From positions 31,504,052-31,568,051 of the forward strand of contig CM026565.1 in NCBI GenBank assembly GCA_015143295.1: a stretch of DNA of 64,000 nt, in the 5' to 3' direction. Origin of the DNA: Tetracentron sinense (Eukaryota > Streptophyta > Magnoliopsida > Trochodendrales > Trochodendraceae). Of this stretch, positions 1-11,626 are shown in pieces (within the stretch, counting starts at the first letter, position 1; each line of letters opens with the position of its first letter). Below the pieces are notes generated by a model. That model was not told the origin of the DNA. It worked only from the letters and a program-made list of their open reading frames with translations, and made no database searches. The position numbers and the translations under genes are program-made.

Positions 1-820
1 ACTTAATTATAGAGATTTTAAAATAAAATCCCAAAATTAAAAAAAAATATATCAAAATTTTCCGAAATTCCAGAAACTATTCACTAAAATTTAATTTAAA
101 TTAATATGTAGAAAAAATAAAATAGAATTATTTCAGCCGAAACTATGAAATTTCAGCCAAAATCGGGCAAAACAACATTTAGACCATTTCGATATCCCCG
201 GGGGTAGGCGAAACCAAAATTTTGCAAACGAGGTCCAAGGTAGGACAACTCCCTGCACATACACCGGTTTACATTATGCCATTGTTCTTATGGTCTACCA
301 AGCAGGTACAGCAAGCATCTTTTGTTGAACCAGAAACATAACCAACAAATGGAAGTAATATAGCTATTCTTCACAAAATGGAATGACCATAAATTCAGAT
401 CAAGTGCTCTCCACTCGGATTATTTTTCTGTCTATTTCAGGACTGATAGTGGGGATTCAAAGCTACAAAATTCCTGTTTGTGTGTATTAGATACGTAAAT
501 GTGACTACCACAAGGAAGTATATAGGCCCAATAACTACAAGCTGGTATATAGGTATAAGCATGTAGAACTATACATAGTAGACAACCACTGTAACAGTAT
601 GATTTGGAACTACTTGTTTGAAATGAGCAACTAGTGTAGAATTAGAGATACAACTAGCTCCTTGTATCTCTGCAATTATGATACAGGTATAGTTGCCTCA
701 GATTTTATTTTGTAAGATACAACGAATCAATGCCAAACTCAATTATTATGAAGTTGAAGAGATCACCTCAAAATGCTATTTAATCCATTTGAGATGGCAA
801 GTTCATTACTCTCTCTTTCC
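1..820. other. 3' flank of the PTD gene, no gene seen
   Basis: AT-rich sequence downstream of the PTD stop codon on the minus strand. It presumably holds the 3' UTR and polyadenylation region. I see no further exon, RNA gene or clear repeat boundary. Confidence 0.5.
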
Positions 821-3800
821 TTAACTGATTTTGGGGCTCAGATAAAACTTCGGATCTCTGAAAAACCTTGTGACCATCTCTGCTTTGTCCGCTGAAAGGT
901 CTGTATTTTCCAAAATAGATTCCTTCGATGCTTTGGCTATTGCTTCAATAGAACCAAGTGCTTGACTAAGCTGAACAGAGGAGAAGATGGTGAAGTAGTT
1001 ACTTCTTTGAGGGATAAGAGTGTGTCAACCCAGAAGGCAACCAAAGTAAACTGAAATGCCAACTCAGTACAGATTACACTATAATGTTTATCAATATGCT
1101 GCATAAACCTCATTATCCAAAACAATCATAATTAGAGATCCATAAGAAGATAGAAGCATATAGATGATAAAATAGGAACAAAGACATTCTTTAAAAGGCG
1201 AGGAAGTCTCATTTTCTTCGAAAATATCCCATAAATGTCGTGTACATATAGGGTTCCTGAGTCACCATTCTATAGCAGATCCTCCAGGTCAAGAATCAGC
1301 CTAGTTGGATACTTGTAACTATCCACTGTAAGATGCGGACTTCAATTTTCTCAAGGATGCCTCAAGTTTCCGACTTCTAACACAAACATGCATGCATGCA
1401 AGCAAATAGACAACAACTAAGCAAACATGGTCAATGCATAATGGTAAAACTAGATTACCGCATTTGCATCATGGTTATCAATGCCAGGTATGGATGTGAC
1501 CACTCTGAGGAATGTGTCCATCGCCTGCACTGACCGCTCCCTCTTTTTACAAAGAAGAACAGATCATATAATTGAGGTAAATCAGGAAATGAAATGAGGT
1601 AAATGAAGAGGATAAGTTCGGCCAACTGACCTCAACCTTCATTTTGGAGATGGCATCCTGCTGCTTACATGCTGCAGCATAAATGGTTTGGAGACTTCTG
1701 AGGAAAATGTTACTCAAAAGAAGTGCCTTAAGTGATCTCCAGAGATTAAATTCTTACCACCACGAGCATGTGCTATCCTCACAATCTTCTCAAATCCCAT
1801 CTCTATGTCCTGAACTGGAACAAAAGTTGGCCTACCAAACTCCATTCCGTACCTTCACTACATCACCAACAATATCCAAGTTCTTCATGTCCACACAGAG
1901 TCACATTACGAAGGAATCAGTTTCGACACAAGTGTTGCACAACTCACTTGAAGTAAGAGTGAACAAAAGAGTCATTTTGCTCTCTGGTTGGGACAGTGAC
2001 GACGATATAGAGATGCCCAAACTGCCCCTTCAGCTTCTGTACTCTGTAGAACACAAATGAAATCAAGCAGAGTACAAAGCAGAAGATATGTAATAACGAC
2101 AGTGGCCAGAAAACCTGCTAAAGATGGGCAGAAGGTTGTTGCAGTCCCAGTTTGTCACAAAAACAAACGCTACTGACAGTCCACCGCAATTGAAAATGAA
2201 ATCCTACAGTTACCATTTCTCAGTTAAGAGTGACAAACCAATCAAATATAGGAGATGAGTGAAGGAAGGCAATTACAGGGGCAATTGGGACGAAGTTAAG
2301 CCGGAAAGAATTTTCACTGAGGAAGGATGAAATGAAATGGATGAAGGATGGGTGTTGTTCATCTCTCCACGTATTGCTCATCATACAAACCCCACCACCA
2401 CCTGCATAAAATAAAACAATCCAATTCACTAAAAATAAGAAAATATGAGTCACAAACACAGTTCTGAGTCACATGGTTGATGCAGCTCACCGACTAGCAA
2501 ATAAATTAAACAGTCTTCAGCTTTCCATTTACACATTATTACAGAAATGTATACAGCCCACAGATCATATTTGCATGAAATGGCTGGGGTGAGAAAATTA
2601 ATTACAGTAATTTATGAATTTAATATGTAAAGGACACCAAGCTAAATAAGCTGTGACATCATCTATGATCTATGCTTTTGGTGAAGTATGTCATCCAGAT
2701 GGGGAGGTAAATCCAATTTGACAGCACAAGATCTCTAAAGTACGGGACGACATTTAACCAAACCTTTACCAATTTACCTAATACACACTCAATTTTAGAT
2801 TATTCTGTTATTTTGAAAACCAGGAAATTTTCTATATGCACTGCATTGATCCAGTTCCCCTGTAGCATCTTGTAATTCTACATTTGTAAGTAGTTAGCCA
2901 TAGAAAGTCTGCAAATACTTGTGCTACAAGACCAAAGGTGCGAGTCTGCAGAGTTAATATAAAAAATTTAAAACAAAGAAGAAAAATATCATAATTTTCA
3001 TCTTCCTAGATTCCATAAAGATACACTCAAAAATCAAAACTACATCAAGATACTTAAATTTAATTAACAATATCTTGTACTCATCCAACGTGTTAAGTGA
3101 TTTAGTAAGGTGGAACTACTGCAACTGCTTGATTGAAGGGGTAAGCAAAGTTATATTATTTTGGGCTGGATTACACGAGGATCTTATTTTCCAACTTACA
3201 CTGCTCGATCCAGTCATCCAGCAGCTCAACTAATATATGAGTTCAAAATTGTTAATATTTAAATCTTGAGCAATAGTTGGCTCCATTGGCGAGGAGCGAA
3301 CTATTGCTCCTTGCTCTCACAAAGCTGTACTTCAACTGTCATTAATTGGGGTTAAATTTTCTTTATTTTTTAAATAAAAACCCAAGGGTAGATGGGTGAA
3401 CCCTAAGGGTGAATGAATCTTAACCACAGTTAGAGAAAGTTAACAATGGGACACATGGCAAGAAAAGTGGAGCCGAGACTCCTCTCCTCGTGTCACCGAC
3501 TGAGGAGGCGATTATTTTCTTTAAACCTTTCATATGTCTCCTCTTCATGAATATGTAACTGTAGACTAGAGACTCAGAGTTCGAAATAAGTCAAACCTGA
3601 TAGTTGATAAATTCTAACTTTTTCTTTTGTTCAGTATATAGAGATTGTAATCTTTTTCTCTTTTTTTTGCCACCTAATTCTCCTTCCAGTTTAATTTAAC
3701 GTTTTTCTAAAATTACTAGGCTAATTCCTTCTCTGCACTGTAATTTCTCAGTTTTCAGTTATTGGAGATATTTCGACTTGCCAAAACGGAGAAAAAAAAA

Positions 3801-4900
3801 AACACCTAAAAATTACTGCATTTGTAAGAAGCAGGGGATAAAGAAAATGTCAAAGATTACCTTCCCTAGCCCTATAACCGGCTGAATCAAAAGCTGCACA
3901 AAATGAATGTAAATTGTTCATTAGTAACACCATAAATTTCTTACCAAAAAATAACTCAAAGAAGTAAATGTATAATAAGTCGATCGAATGACTTCAATTT
4001 AAGAATTCGTATTTCGTATAAAAAGTAGTAAAATAGTTGCAACAAAGGCATAAACATTATTAGACTACTTTTATTTCTTTTACCAAAGAAAAATAGGGAA
4101 TATCGCTAAATTGAATCAAGATTTAAAAAATGTTGTAGAGATGAGAAATATTTGGTCGAAATTGTGAAATTTTCAGTCATTTACAAGAATAGATCGGAAG
4201 AGTTGTTGGAGATTTCAGCTCTAACCTAAAATGCAAATACATTTAGTAAATAATCGAATCGATATAAGTATATAACAGATCCGGATTTGACAGGAATTTC
4301 AGTCATTCTAAAGAAGAACTCAGATAGTGTTACTTTAATTTTCAGATTTTCACTAACAAATAAAGATGTTAGCGGAAATGACGCCGAGCTTTCAAAACTT
4401 AGTAGATCTAAACAACAACCAGTCGAAATTTTACAGCCGTTTCAGTAATTTAAAAGAGGAACCGAAATAGAATGGCAAGAAACTCCAGACTTCTTTTGAT
4501 TCTAGAAATTGAAGGAGATGTTCATCAAGTTTGATCCAAAACTTCGAGATCTAGCGTCAGTTACTCGAGATTTCGTGGATTTTCATTCATTTAGAAGAAT
4601 TCGAATAAATTTGCTGAAAATAAACCATTTCGAGATCTAGAAACTGTACTCAAGATTTAGTAGATTTTAGTTCGTTACGAAGAAATCGAATAAAATTGCT
4701 GAAATTAAAACATTCTTCGTAGTTTCAGTTGAAGATCTTCTAAACAGCTAAGAGAATTCGTAAATGGAAAGTATGAAATCAAAAGGAACAACAAAGAAAC
4801 TAAGAGAAGTACTCAGAAGAGTACCAAAGCTACCTGCATTTGAAACGATTGAAGGATCATAGTCCGGTAAACCTCTGTAACTTGGCCTGAGATTAGCCAT
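821..4900 (-). CDS. PTD: PARTING DANCERS (PTD), ERCC1-like meiotic crossover protein, 9 exons
   Basis: The family forms an XPF-ERCC1-like complex with SHOC1 that promotes class I meiotic crossovers in the nucleus. Exons on the minus strand, 5' to 3': 4834-4900, 3861-3893, 2277-2401, 2115-2203, 1948-2043, 1758-1852, 1631-1671, 1459-1542, 821-970. Every intron is GT-AG and the join gives 780 nt, 259 aa, with no internal stop. The protein starts [16 protein letters not shown]. The middle region (about residues 75-170) contains [19 protein letters not shown] and [17 protein letters not shown], the ERCC1-like central fold. The C-terminal part (about 190-245) contains [16 protein letters not shown], a helix-hairpin-helix (RuvA domain 2-like) segment, and the protein ends in KFYLSPKIS. 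The ATG is the first in the frame and lies about 55 bp below a TATA box. I identified the gene by recalling the Arabidopsis protein, not by a search. It appears intact. Introns 1 (940 bp) and 2 (1459 bp) are long, and intron 2 contains repeat debris. Confidence 0.88.
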
Positions 4901-4954
4901 TTATTACGAAGAGCGAAAGAAGAGGTTGAGTTGAGAAGAGTTCTCTCGTCGCTT

Positions 4955-4963
4955 CTATTTATA
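4955..4963 (-). promoter_or_regulatory. TATA box of the PTD gene
   Basis: TATAAATAG reads on the minus strand about 55 bp upstream of the PTD ATG, which implies a short 5' UTR. A second AT-rich candidate (TATATAAT) lies at 4975-4982. No transcription start was measured, so this is inference from motif and spacing. Confidence 0.5.
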
Positions 4964-5044
4964 GTTGTTGCTGTATTATATACCCCTATCTTTTGGTTTA
5001 ATCACGATATTGCCAAACGCTGAATATGCAGAGGTATAGCTTGT

Positions 5045-5600
5045 TATAACGTAGCTGAAGGGATGGCAACGGGCCGAGTTTGGGCCGGGGCGCCCCCAAC
5101 CCTACCTTACCCCGCCCCTAACGGCAAGACTCCTACCCCGTTCGTGTCCCAAACCTGGGTCGGGACTGGCCAATTCCGATTTATCAAAATCCTTCTCAAA
5201 CCATCCTTGTCCCATCTCATTAAGCACTAGTCAAGACGGGTCGGGTCGAGGCAGTTCAATATATCATATTATAAGTAATATATTTAGGTAATTTTAAGAT
5301 TTATTTAAGGGCAAAATAATAGTTTTATATTATAAACAGGATGACTTAAATCAATCTTGGCCCAAACCCGACTCGGGTTTAATCCTTCATTCCCAAACCT
5401 GCCCTTACCTTGTTTAAAAACTCCCCAAAACTGTCCCAATAAGTCGGGTGGGTTACTAGATTAACCCGGCCAGTGTAGTTTAGGGGTGTCTATGGGTCAG
5501 ACTTGGGCTTCAATTTTTTTGTTATTTTTTAATAGGCTCGGTTTGTTTATAAGAGCTTTTTGTGGCCCTAATTTGGCCCATTGATACCTCTACTCAATAA
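5045..5600. repeat. Degenerate GGGCC/CGGGT-rich MITE debris
   Basis: GC-rich repeats in an AT-rich background. They begin near GATGGCAACGGGCC and contain many CCCGAC/GGGTCGG words typical of non-autonomous hAT-type elements in plants. Within it, 5481-5592 looks like a short separate element: AGGGGTGTCTATGGG at the left faces CCCATTGATACCTCTA at the right. No clear target-site duplication was found. Confidence 0.35.
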
Positions 5601-7260
5601 ACTTTGCTGTCTGTTCCAAAACTCGGCACAAGTGCATCTAATGACTTAATTAGGTACCAAGGTTTTTTTAGTACAAATCATACGGTTAGGCTGCAACCCC
5701 GATTAGTGTTGATATTTGTTCTACGTTAGTGGCTTAATGCCTAGCCTTTGAAGATTGGCAGATGTTTGATATTACAACCATCGCACTCCTCGGGACTCGA
5801 TCCCCGGAACCTACCCCAATAGTTATCAAGGTTGGCCCAAAGCGATCCAGGTTCAAGCCAGATTGATGAACTTTCTATTCGACAACCACAAGGAAAGATT
5901 CGGGTAGAGTGGCGTTGAAATCAACATAACACTAACAGGCCAGCTTTGCCACGAAGGCTCAACCAGCAGGAAATCGAAACACACTTAGGTAGCGTTTGAC
6001 AACTCTTTAAAAAAAAAAAAAAAAAAAAAAGCCCTTTTCTTCAAATTAGAGCTTATTGGATTTAAGAGTGTTTGATAATATACTTATTACCTCTAAAAAC
6101 TTTAAAAGTAGAGGCAAAAAACTCTAATCTAATAAATTCAAATAACTGTCTAAAGATCTACTGTCCGAGGCCCAGATGGGCCCTAAAGCCCATTAGTTAT
6201 TCCTTTCAGCTAGGTGTGCCAAACTGGTCCTCCAATGAGGAGGCCCAGCCCTGAAAGGCCCTCAAAGTGGAGGCCTTTTCCCCCCTAAAGTTTGAAGACC
6301 GGGCCGGGCCTGATATTTGTAAACCCTCTTTCTTGAGGGGCGGGCTTGGTAAATATTTAGCACAGTCTGGCCTCCACCTTATACATAATACTATAATAGA
6401 GACTTTGCTATTAATTAGAGGAAGCATTTTCTTCTTTTTTGCATATACTATTAAGGTTGCTTTGCTATTTTTTAAGAAGTGACAAAGAAGTATAAAAGTT
6501 TCTTTCTTTTCCTCAATAGATAAGTTAATGATGCATGGAGCAAACATATCATGACATTCATTAATTGTATAACCCACTGCTAATCTTTTTTTCTACTATC
6601 AATTATTGAAGTTATCTCTATACTCTCAATTGAACTAAGTTCATGGTAATCTTCACAATGTTACTTTATATCTATATTTTCATTTCAATTATTTGTTCTT
6701 CATAGATTTTTAGTGTTATAGCGTATGTGGCTGGATTTGTTTCAGAATGGTCAATGTTGAAGTCATTTAGCTTCTTATATACTGGGGGAATTGGGTATCC
6801 AAATGGTGAATGCTTATCGGACCAATGTTTTCGATTTCAAATAAGATCGATCTCTACAGGTTTATGCATGTCAAACAAAAAAAACATAATATTGATTTTA
6901 GGATTACTCTAGTTGGGTTTATTGCATGAATTAATGTATACATGATAAGACATGATAAACTCCACATAAAGAGTGTGAGTTTGTTTTATTGCTTAGAATT
7001 CAAAGTTTCGTATAAGATATATTGTTCCAACTTTGGAGGATGTCCCTAAAATGTGCGACCAATCTTCAAGGAATCAATATATATTAGTAAAAAAAACTTG
7101 AACACTTGTTTTGTGCATTGTATGTTCCTTTTTTTAACTTAAAAAGATTTCATGTTGTATATTCAAATACTTCTGCACTTGTGCGGCTCTTACCACTAAT
7201 TACCTAAAGTTAAAATGACAAGGGTTGCCTCAATTTGACAACCGTCACAAACCCTACTAA
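5601..7260. other. Intergenic, repeat fragments only
   Basis: Contains a poly(A) run near 6009-6030 and a GGCCC-rich fragment at about 6165-6370 resembling the hAT-like MITEs elsewhere in the window. Short open frames here are not supported by any recognisable domain. I see no gene. Confidence 0.4.
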
Positions 7261-7554
7261 GGGGGCGTTTGATAAAACTTATATAATAAGTGCTTCTAAT
7301 TAAGTTCTAAAAATTAAGAGTTATTTATAATGATAGAATGATCCAAAATTTGATGTTGTCTGTATAAGTAAATTAAATAAGTTCTTTTTCCAAAAGTAAC
7401 TTTAGATTGCTTATTGAATAAGTGATAAAATCACTTGTTGCTAAAATATTTAGACATCACTAAAATATTATCAAAAAAATCATATTACTAAATAAGAGTT
7501 TAATTTATTAGAAAAAGTCAATAAACTCTTTTTTTAAGTTTTATCAAACCCCTC
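7261..7554. mobile_element. Short TIR element (hAT-like MITE)
   Basis: The left end GGGGGCGTTTGATAAAACTT is matched in inverted orientation at the right end by AAGTTTTATCAAACCCCTC. The element is 294 bp, AT-rich and has no coding capacity. A target-site duplication could not be assigned with confidence, so the superfamily is tentative. Confidence 0.6.
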
Positions 7555-7570
7555 TAAATCCCATGTCATA

Positions 7571-8177
7571 TGTAAGGGTAAAATTGGTAAAGGCATGCAC
7601 AAAGACAGTTGACAGCAGCTCTAATCGAGCCAAAAGATCTGTCCAAGTAAACTTGTCCGACCCCAACTCTCACATCTGATCCGAGGCAAAGTTCAGGTTG
7701 AGATATACAACCCAACTCGACCCTCGACTCGGAGCTTCTGAAGTAAAGACACCTTGACCATCAGACCATCAAAACAACAGTTTGAATCAATCCAACTCTC
7801 AAGATTCCATATCAGATCAAGACATCCCCTTACACAAGGAGGAAATTCGATCTACAACCTCACTAGCAGGACTTTACGTGAATGGGAATATTTTTATTCT
7901 AGTAAGAGATGGAAATAGAAAGGTAATTGGTCAACCCTAATCTGCTTCCTATAAATATAGAGGTAGAAAACAACAAAAGGGATCAACATATTCTCCCGAA
8001 TTCGAGGACACTTTGAGTCTCCACTCTTCTGCTAACCCTCAAACCTTTAGTTTTCTCTTTTTTCTATCCCCCATCGTCAATCTGTTATTGACTTGATCGT
8101 CGAAGTGCATCCACAAGTCATCCTGCCCAGTTATTCCAGAGGGTTAGAGGTGCAACTACAGTTCAAAGGCATACACA
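7571..8177 (+). mobile_element. Orphan LTR of an LTR retrotransposon
   Basis: Starts TGTAAGGGTAAAATTGG and ends ACACA, directly followed by a primer-binding site. A TATA-like TATAAATATAG lies near 7952-7962, as expected for an LTR promoter reading on the plus strand. No internal gag-pol sequence follows, because a MITE interrupts the locus 47 bp after the LTR end. This is a truncated remnant; no matching 3' LTR was found in the window. Confidence 0.55.
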
Positions 8178-8190
8178 TGGTATCAGAATC
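8178..8190 (+). promoter_or_regulatory. Primer-binding site (initiator Met-tRNA type)
   Basis: TGGTATCAGAATC matches the standard plant retrotransposon primer-binding site TGGTATCAGAGC, complementary to the 3' end of initiator methionyl-tRNA, apart from drift at the last bases. It lies immediately after the putative LTR end and supports that call. Confidence 0.6.
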
Positions 8191-8224
8191 AACAAGGCAT
8201 GTTTTCTCCCCACAATATAAATTA

Positions 8225-9426
8225 GGGTAAATTACACTCACCTCCCCTGAGGTTTGGTGAAATTTCAGAAACCTCCCCTCTTGTTTCTGAAATTACACCG
8301 CCCTCCTGTTAGCCTCATCATATTAACATCATTAATTAATGTTACTATTTTCCAAATTTACCCCTATTACTTGAGGAAACATGTTTTATGACTTGGGCAA
8401 ACAAAAACATCAACGTCCCAAGCCGCCACATGTCCCTTTTAACACTCACTAACTATGATTAAGATTCACTCACCCATAGGGTTTATCCAACTAACCTTAG
8501 TTTTAGAGAAAAAAAATAACCTTAGGTTGATTATGCTAACCATAATTAAAGGGGGCTCTACAAGCCACCACGTGTCCCCTTTAACACCCACTAACTGTGG
8601 TTAAAATTCACTCACCCCTAGGATTTATCCATCTAACCTTGGTTTTAAGAAAAAATAAAAAATATTAACCATAGGTTAATTATATTTAACCACAATTAAA
8701 GTGTCTCTATAAGCCTCCACGTGTCCCTTTTAATACCCACTAACTATGGTTAATATTCACTCACCCCTAGAGTTCATCTATCTAACATTGGTTTTTAGAA
8801 AAAAATTATGGGCAATGATAGTTTGCGCGCCCGCGTTCCACTAGGTGGAACGCATGCGCGCCCACTGCCAGCCACATGTCTCCCTTTTTTAAAATCATAA
8901 TAGTTAAGTTTACTAACTTGAGGTTAATAGATTTATTTTTCTAAAAAGCAAGGTTAAAGGGATGAACCCTTAGGGGTTAGTGAATCTTAACCACAGGTAA
9001 TGTGTGTTAACTAACTCGAGGTTATTTTTCTAAGAACCAAGGTTAGGTGGATGAACCCTAAGGATGAGTGAATCTTAACCACAGTTAATGAGTCCTAACT
9101 AACCTGAGGTTATTTTTCTATTAACCTTGGTTTGGGAAATATATATTAATATTATGTTGATAATATTAACCTTGGTTACCAAACCCAATTATCATTTATT
9201 TTATTGTATTAGTTGGCTTTGTTCTTTAAAAGGGGTAACTTAGACATTTAAAATGTTTAAAGAATGACATCAACAAAGTCTATCCATGTAACTAAGGGCA
9301 AAACTAACTGAAGGGGGTATTTGTTACATACAATCAAAGTTGAGGGGAGGGCAGTGTAATTTCATAAACAAGAGGGGAGGTTTCTGAAATTTCACCAAAC
9401 CTTAGGGAGGTAAGTGTAATTTACCC
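8225..9426. mobile_element. Mutator-type MITE with 9-bp target duplication
   Basis: The element begins GGGTAAATTACACT and ends with the inverted copy AGTGTAATTTACCC. The terminal inverted repeats extend roughly 80 bp. It is flanked on both sides by the identical 9-mer TATAAATTA (8216-8224 and 9427-9435), the target duplication length of Mutator-like elements. The 1202-bp interior encodes nothing. It holds several copies of a module of about 70 bp (AAGATTCACTCACCC type), in one orientation on the left and the opposite on the right. Near its centre is a perfect palindrome around CGTTCCACTAGGTGGAACG. Confidence 0.88.
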
Positions 9427-9435
9427 TATAAATTA

Positions 9436-10850
9436 ATAAAATTATTTATATTTTTTTAGGTCATGACCCTTGAGGGTAGGACTTGGATCAAACCATGTTC
9501 AAGTTCTTCTAGGGCTCACCCTTATAAATGAGTGTCTAGCCTAGTAAATCTTAGGCCCAGTCCATTAACAACCCTAGTTTTTGCTAGTGGCTGAAACTAA
9601 CAAAAATTAAGGAATGAAGTCAAGTTCAGACTATATGTTCCATGTCCAAGATACAAAAAAAATTGTCCTTTTAACTTCATGTCAGTCAGCCTAAAATTCT
9701 GATGCATGCTTCGTCAACTCTTCTAGGGGTCTCAAGTCCTTGCAAACAATTCCTACAAAAAAAAGATTTTAATAGATATATAATAAGCTATAATTCCAAT
9801 ACATATATTTTTCAATTCATAGATACTGCAATGATATATTCCCTGTAATTATACCAATGTTTAAATTCTTGTGATCCAAGTTGACTTATTATAGATTACC
9901 AAAAAAAAAAGTTTACTTATTAAAAAAAAACTATCATTAGTTTTTTTTTCCCCTTTTTTCTTTTCTTTCTTGTGTTTTCTTGCTAACCAAACAACGGTAA
10001 CGTGAATGCATAATCCACACTCCTAAGATCTTGTAAGAGGAGTGTAATGGCAAGAACTTACTGTGTCGTTGGTGGGCAAAGCAAACTCAGTGTTTGCAGA
10101 TAATTTTCAGGCATAAGAAGTTTTGGAGCTGGAAAGCTGTGTTAGGCGGACCCCAACCAGATAAAATAAAAGGAAGAGCAATTATGCCCGAATATATCTA
10201 CAACCCAGCTCAACACGACAGGCCACGAGTGCGTCGGGCAAGGAAGGCAACACACCTAAGTTGGCCGTGTTAATTGAGCACGGTGGCCGTGGTCACACCA
10301 GAAGATTAAGTTGATGAGCAGTGTGAAAATGTTCTTATCCTGCACTTCTCTCTTAACTATCGTAACGAGTGTGATTGTTTGAAGAAAATACAAGCATCCA
10401 TATGGGGCGTGCGTACACTTCACCACACAACATAGGCATATGGTGTGAATGCTAACGTGTGCTATTAAAGTCCTGCTGGAATTAAATAAGAAATTAAGTG
10501 GCCATGCATTGTGCATTTTTATATGAAAGCTTTGGAGTGAGACCAAGGTGGAAAGCAATAAGAGTATCACTTTCGGTGCCTCTTCTCATATGACTCATTT
10601 TAAGTCACGCGAATGAGGCCGAGTCAATACGGTCGAGTTTTCGGTGAAGGCTTCGCTCAGCTCGATGATGCACAAGGTACTCCGAGTCCTGACTACAATT
10701 ACGTTAAGGTCATGTGTTTTCGTAACCCCAACACATTATATTTGGTCGAGTTTGATCAGGACGGGTTACCCCATGTACTCATCAACCTTGTGATCGAATA
10801 GGGATCAAGTCAGCCGAGAGCAAAACTTGGCAACAACACATCAGAAAAAT
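9436..10850. other. Intergenic, no gene recognised
   Basis: AT-rich sequence with a stretch of more balanced composition at about 10150-10800. A 62-aa open frame at 10613-10801 has no motif I can name. Nothing here supports a functional gene. Confidence 0.35.
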
Positions 10851-11011
10851 GAGGAGTGCTAGCCCTACTCTGAGTCAACCTCTCCTTTCATTATCCACCA
10901 TCCACCTGTTCACTTTATTGAAATTAAAGCAATTTTTCACAAAAAAAAGTAGACAAATAGTTGGTAGAGAGTTAATGTATGAGTTGACTAAGAGTAGGGC
11001 TAGCATTACTC
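10851..11011. mobile_element. Short MITE with GTGCTAGCCCTACTC termini
   Basis: Inverted termini GTGCTAGCCCTACTCTGAGT (left) and ACTAAGAGTAGGGCTAGCAT (right) bound a 161-bp element. Flanks CAGAAAAAT and CAGAAAATA may be an imperfect 9-bp target duplication, which would fit a Mutator-like origin. Confidence 0.6.
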
Positions 11012-11359
11012 CAGAAAATATCATACGACCACTTCTCAAAAATTGTAACTTTTTTTACTGTTTAAAAACTAAATATTTGATAACTTTTTTTGATATATCT
11101 AAATGTTATTGTTATTTTCTAGCACTATACTACAAAGATGGCGGGAAAGATATACTCTTGCTAAGTTTTAATTGTCAAAAGAGGTCAAGTGAAAGACTCA
11201 TCAATCTCATACAATAATGTGTAATGTGGTCAATCGATTCATTAATCTATACCAGGGTCACCTAATTCGCTGCCTACTACGTTGAACGGCAAACTAATTT
11301 GGGGTACGGTTTGTTTGGGTTCTGACGAACCCCAAATTCTTACACAATAGCTCTATATG

Positions 11360-11626
11360 GTCTTGGATTGTCTCTCGCGAAGCCAGAAAGGGTTATCCCG
11401 GTTCCATACATTGTGAGAGAGTTGGCGTAAAAATGAGGAGAAGTCATTTCATTTTCTCCCCGTACTTTTGACTTCTCCCCATTTGATATCTCTCACCCTT
11501 ATTCTCACACACTTCGCCACATGTCTTATTATGGGTGGAGAAGTCAAAATCATGGGTCCCATGATTTTGATTTCTCCACTTCTTGTCACCTATTCTATGG
11601 GTTTCGCCAGAGACAATCCAAGGCCG
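11360..11626. mobile_element. Mutator-type MITE with GGATTGTCTCT termini
   Basis: Inverted termini GGATTGTCTCTCGCGAAGCC and the reverse of GGTTTCGCCAGAGACAATCC bound a 267-bp element. It is flanked by CTCTATATG and CTCTATATA, an 8-of-9 target duplication. The interior is itself nearly palindromic around GGAGAAGTCAAAATCATGGG. Related sequence appears at about 13190-13410 and 37960-38220. Confidence 0.7.

Noticed and set aside
10256..10801. Frames of 104 (minus) and 62 (plus) codons in a less AT-rich stretch
   Set aside because: No motif, no splice-supported extension, and overlapping composition on both strands.
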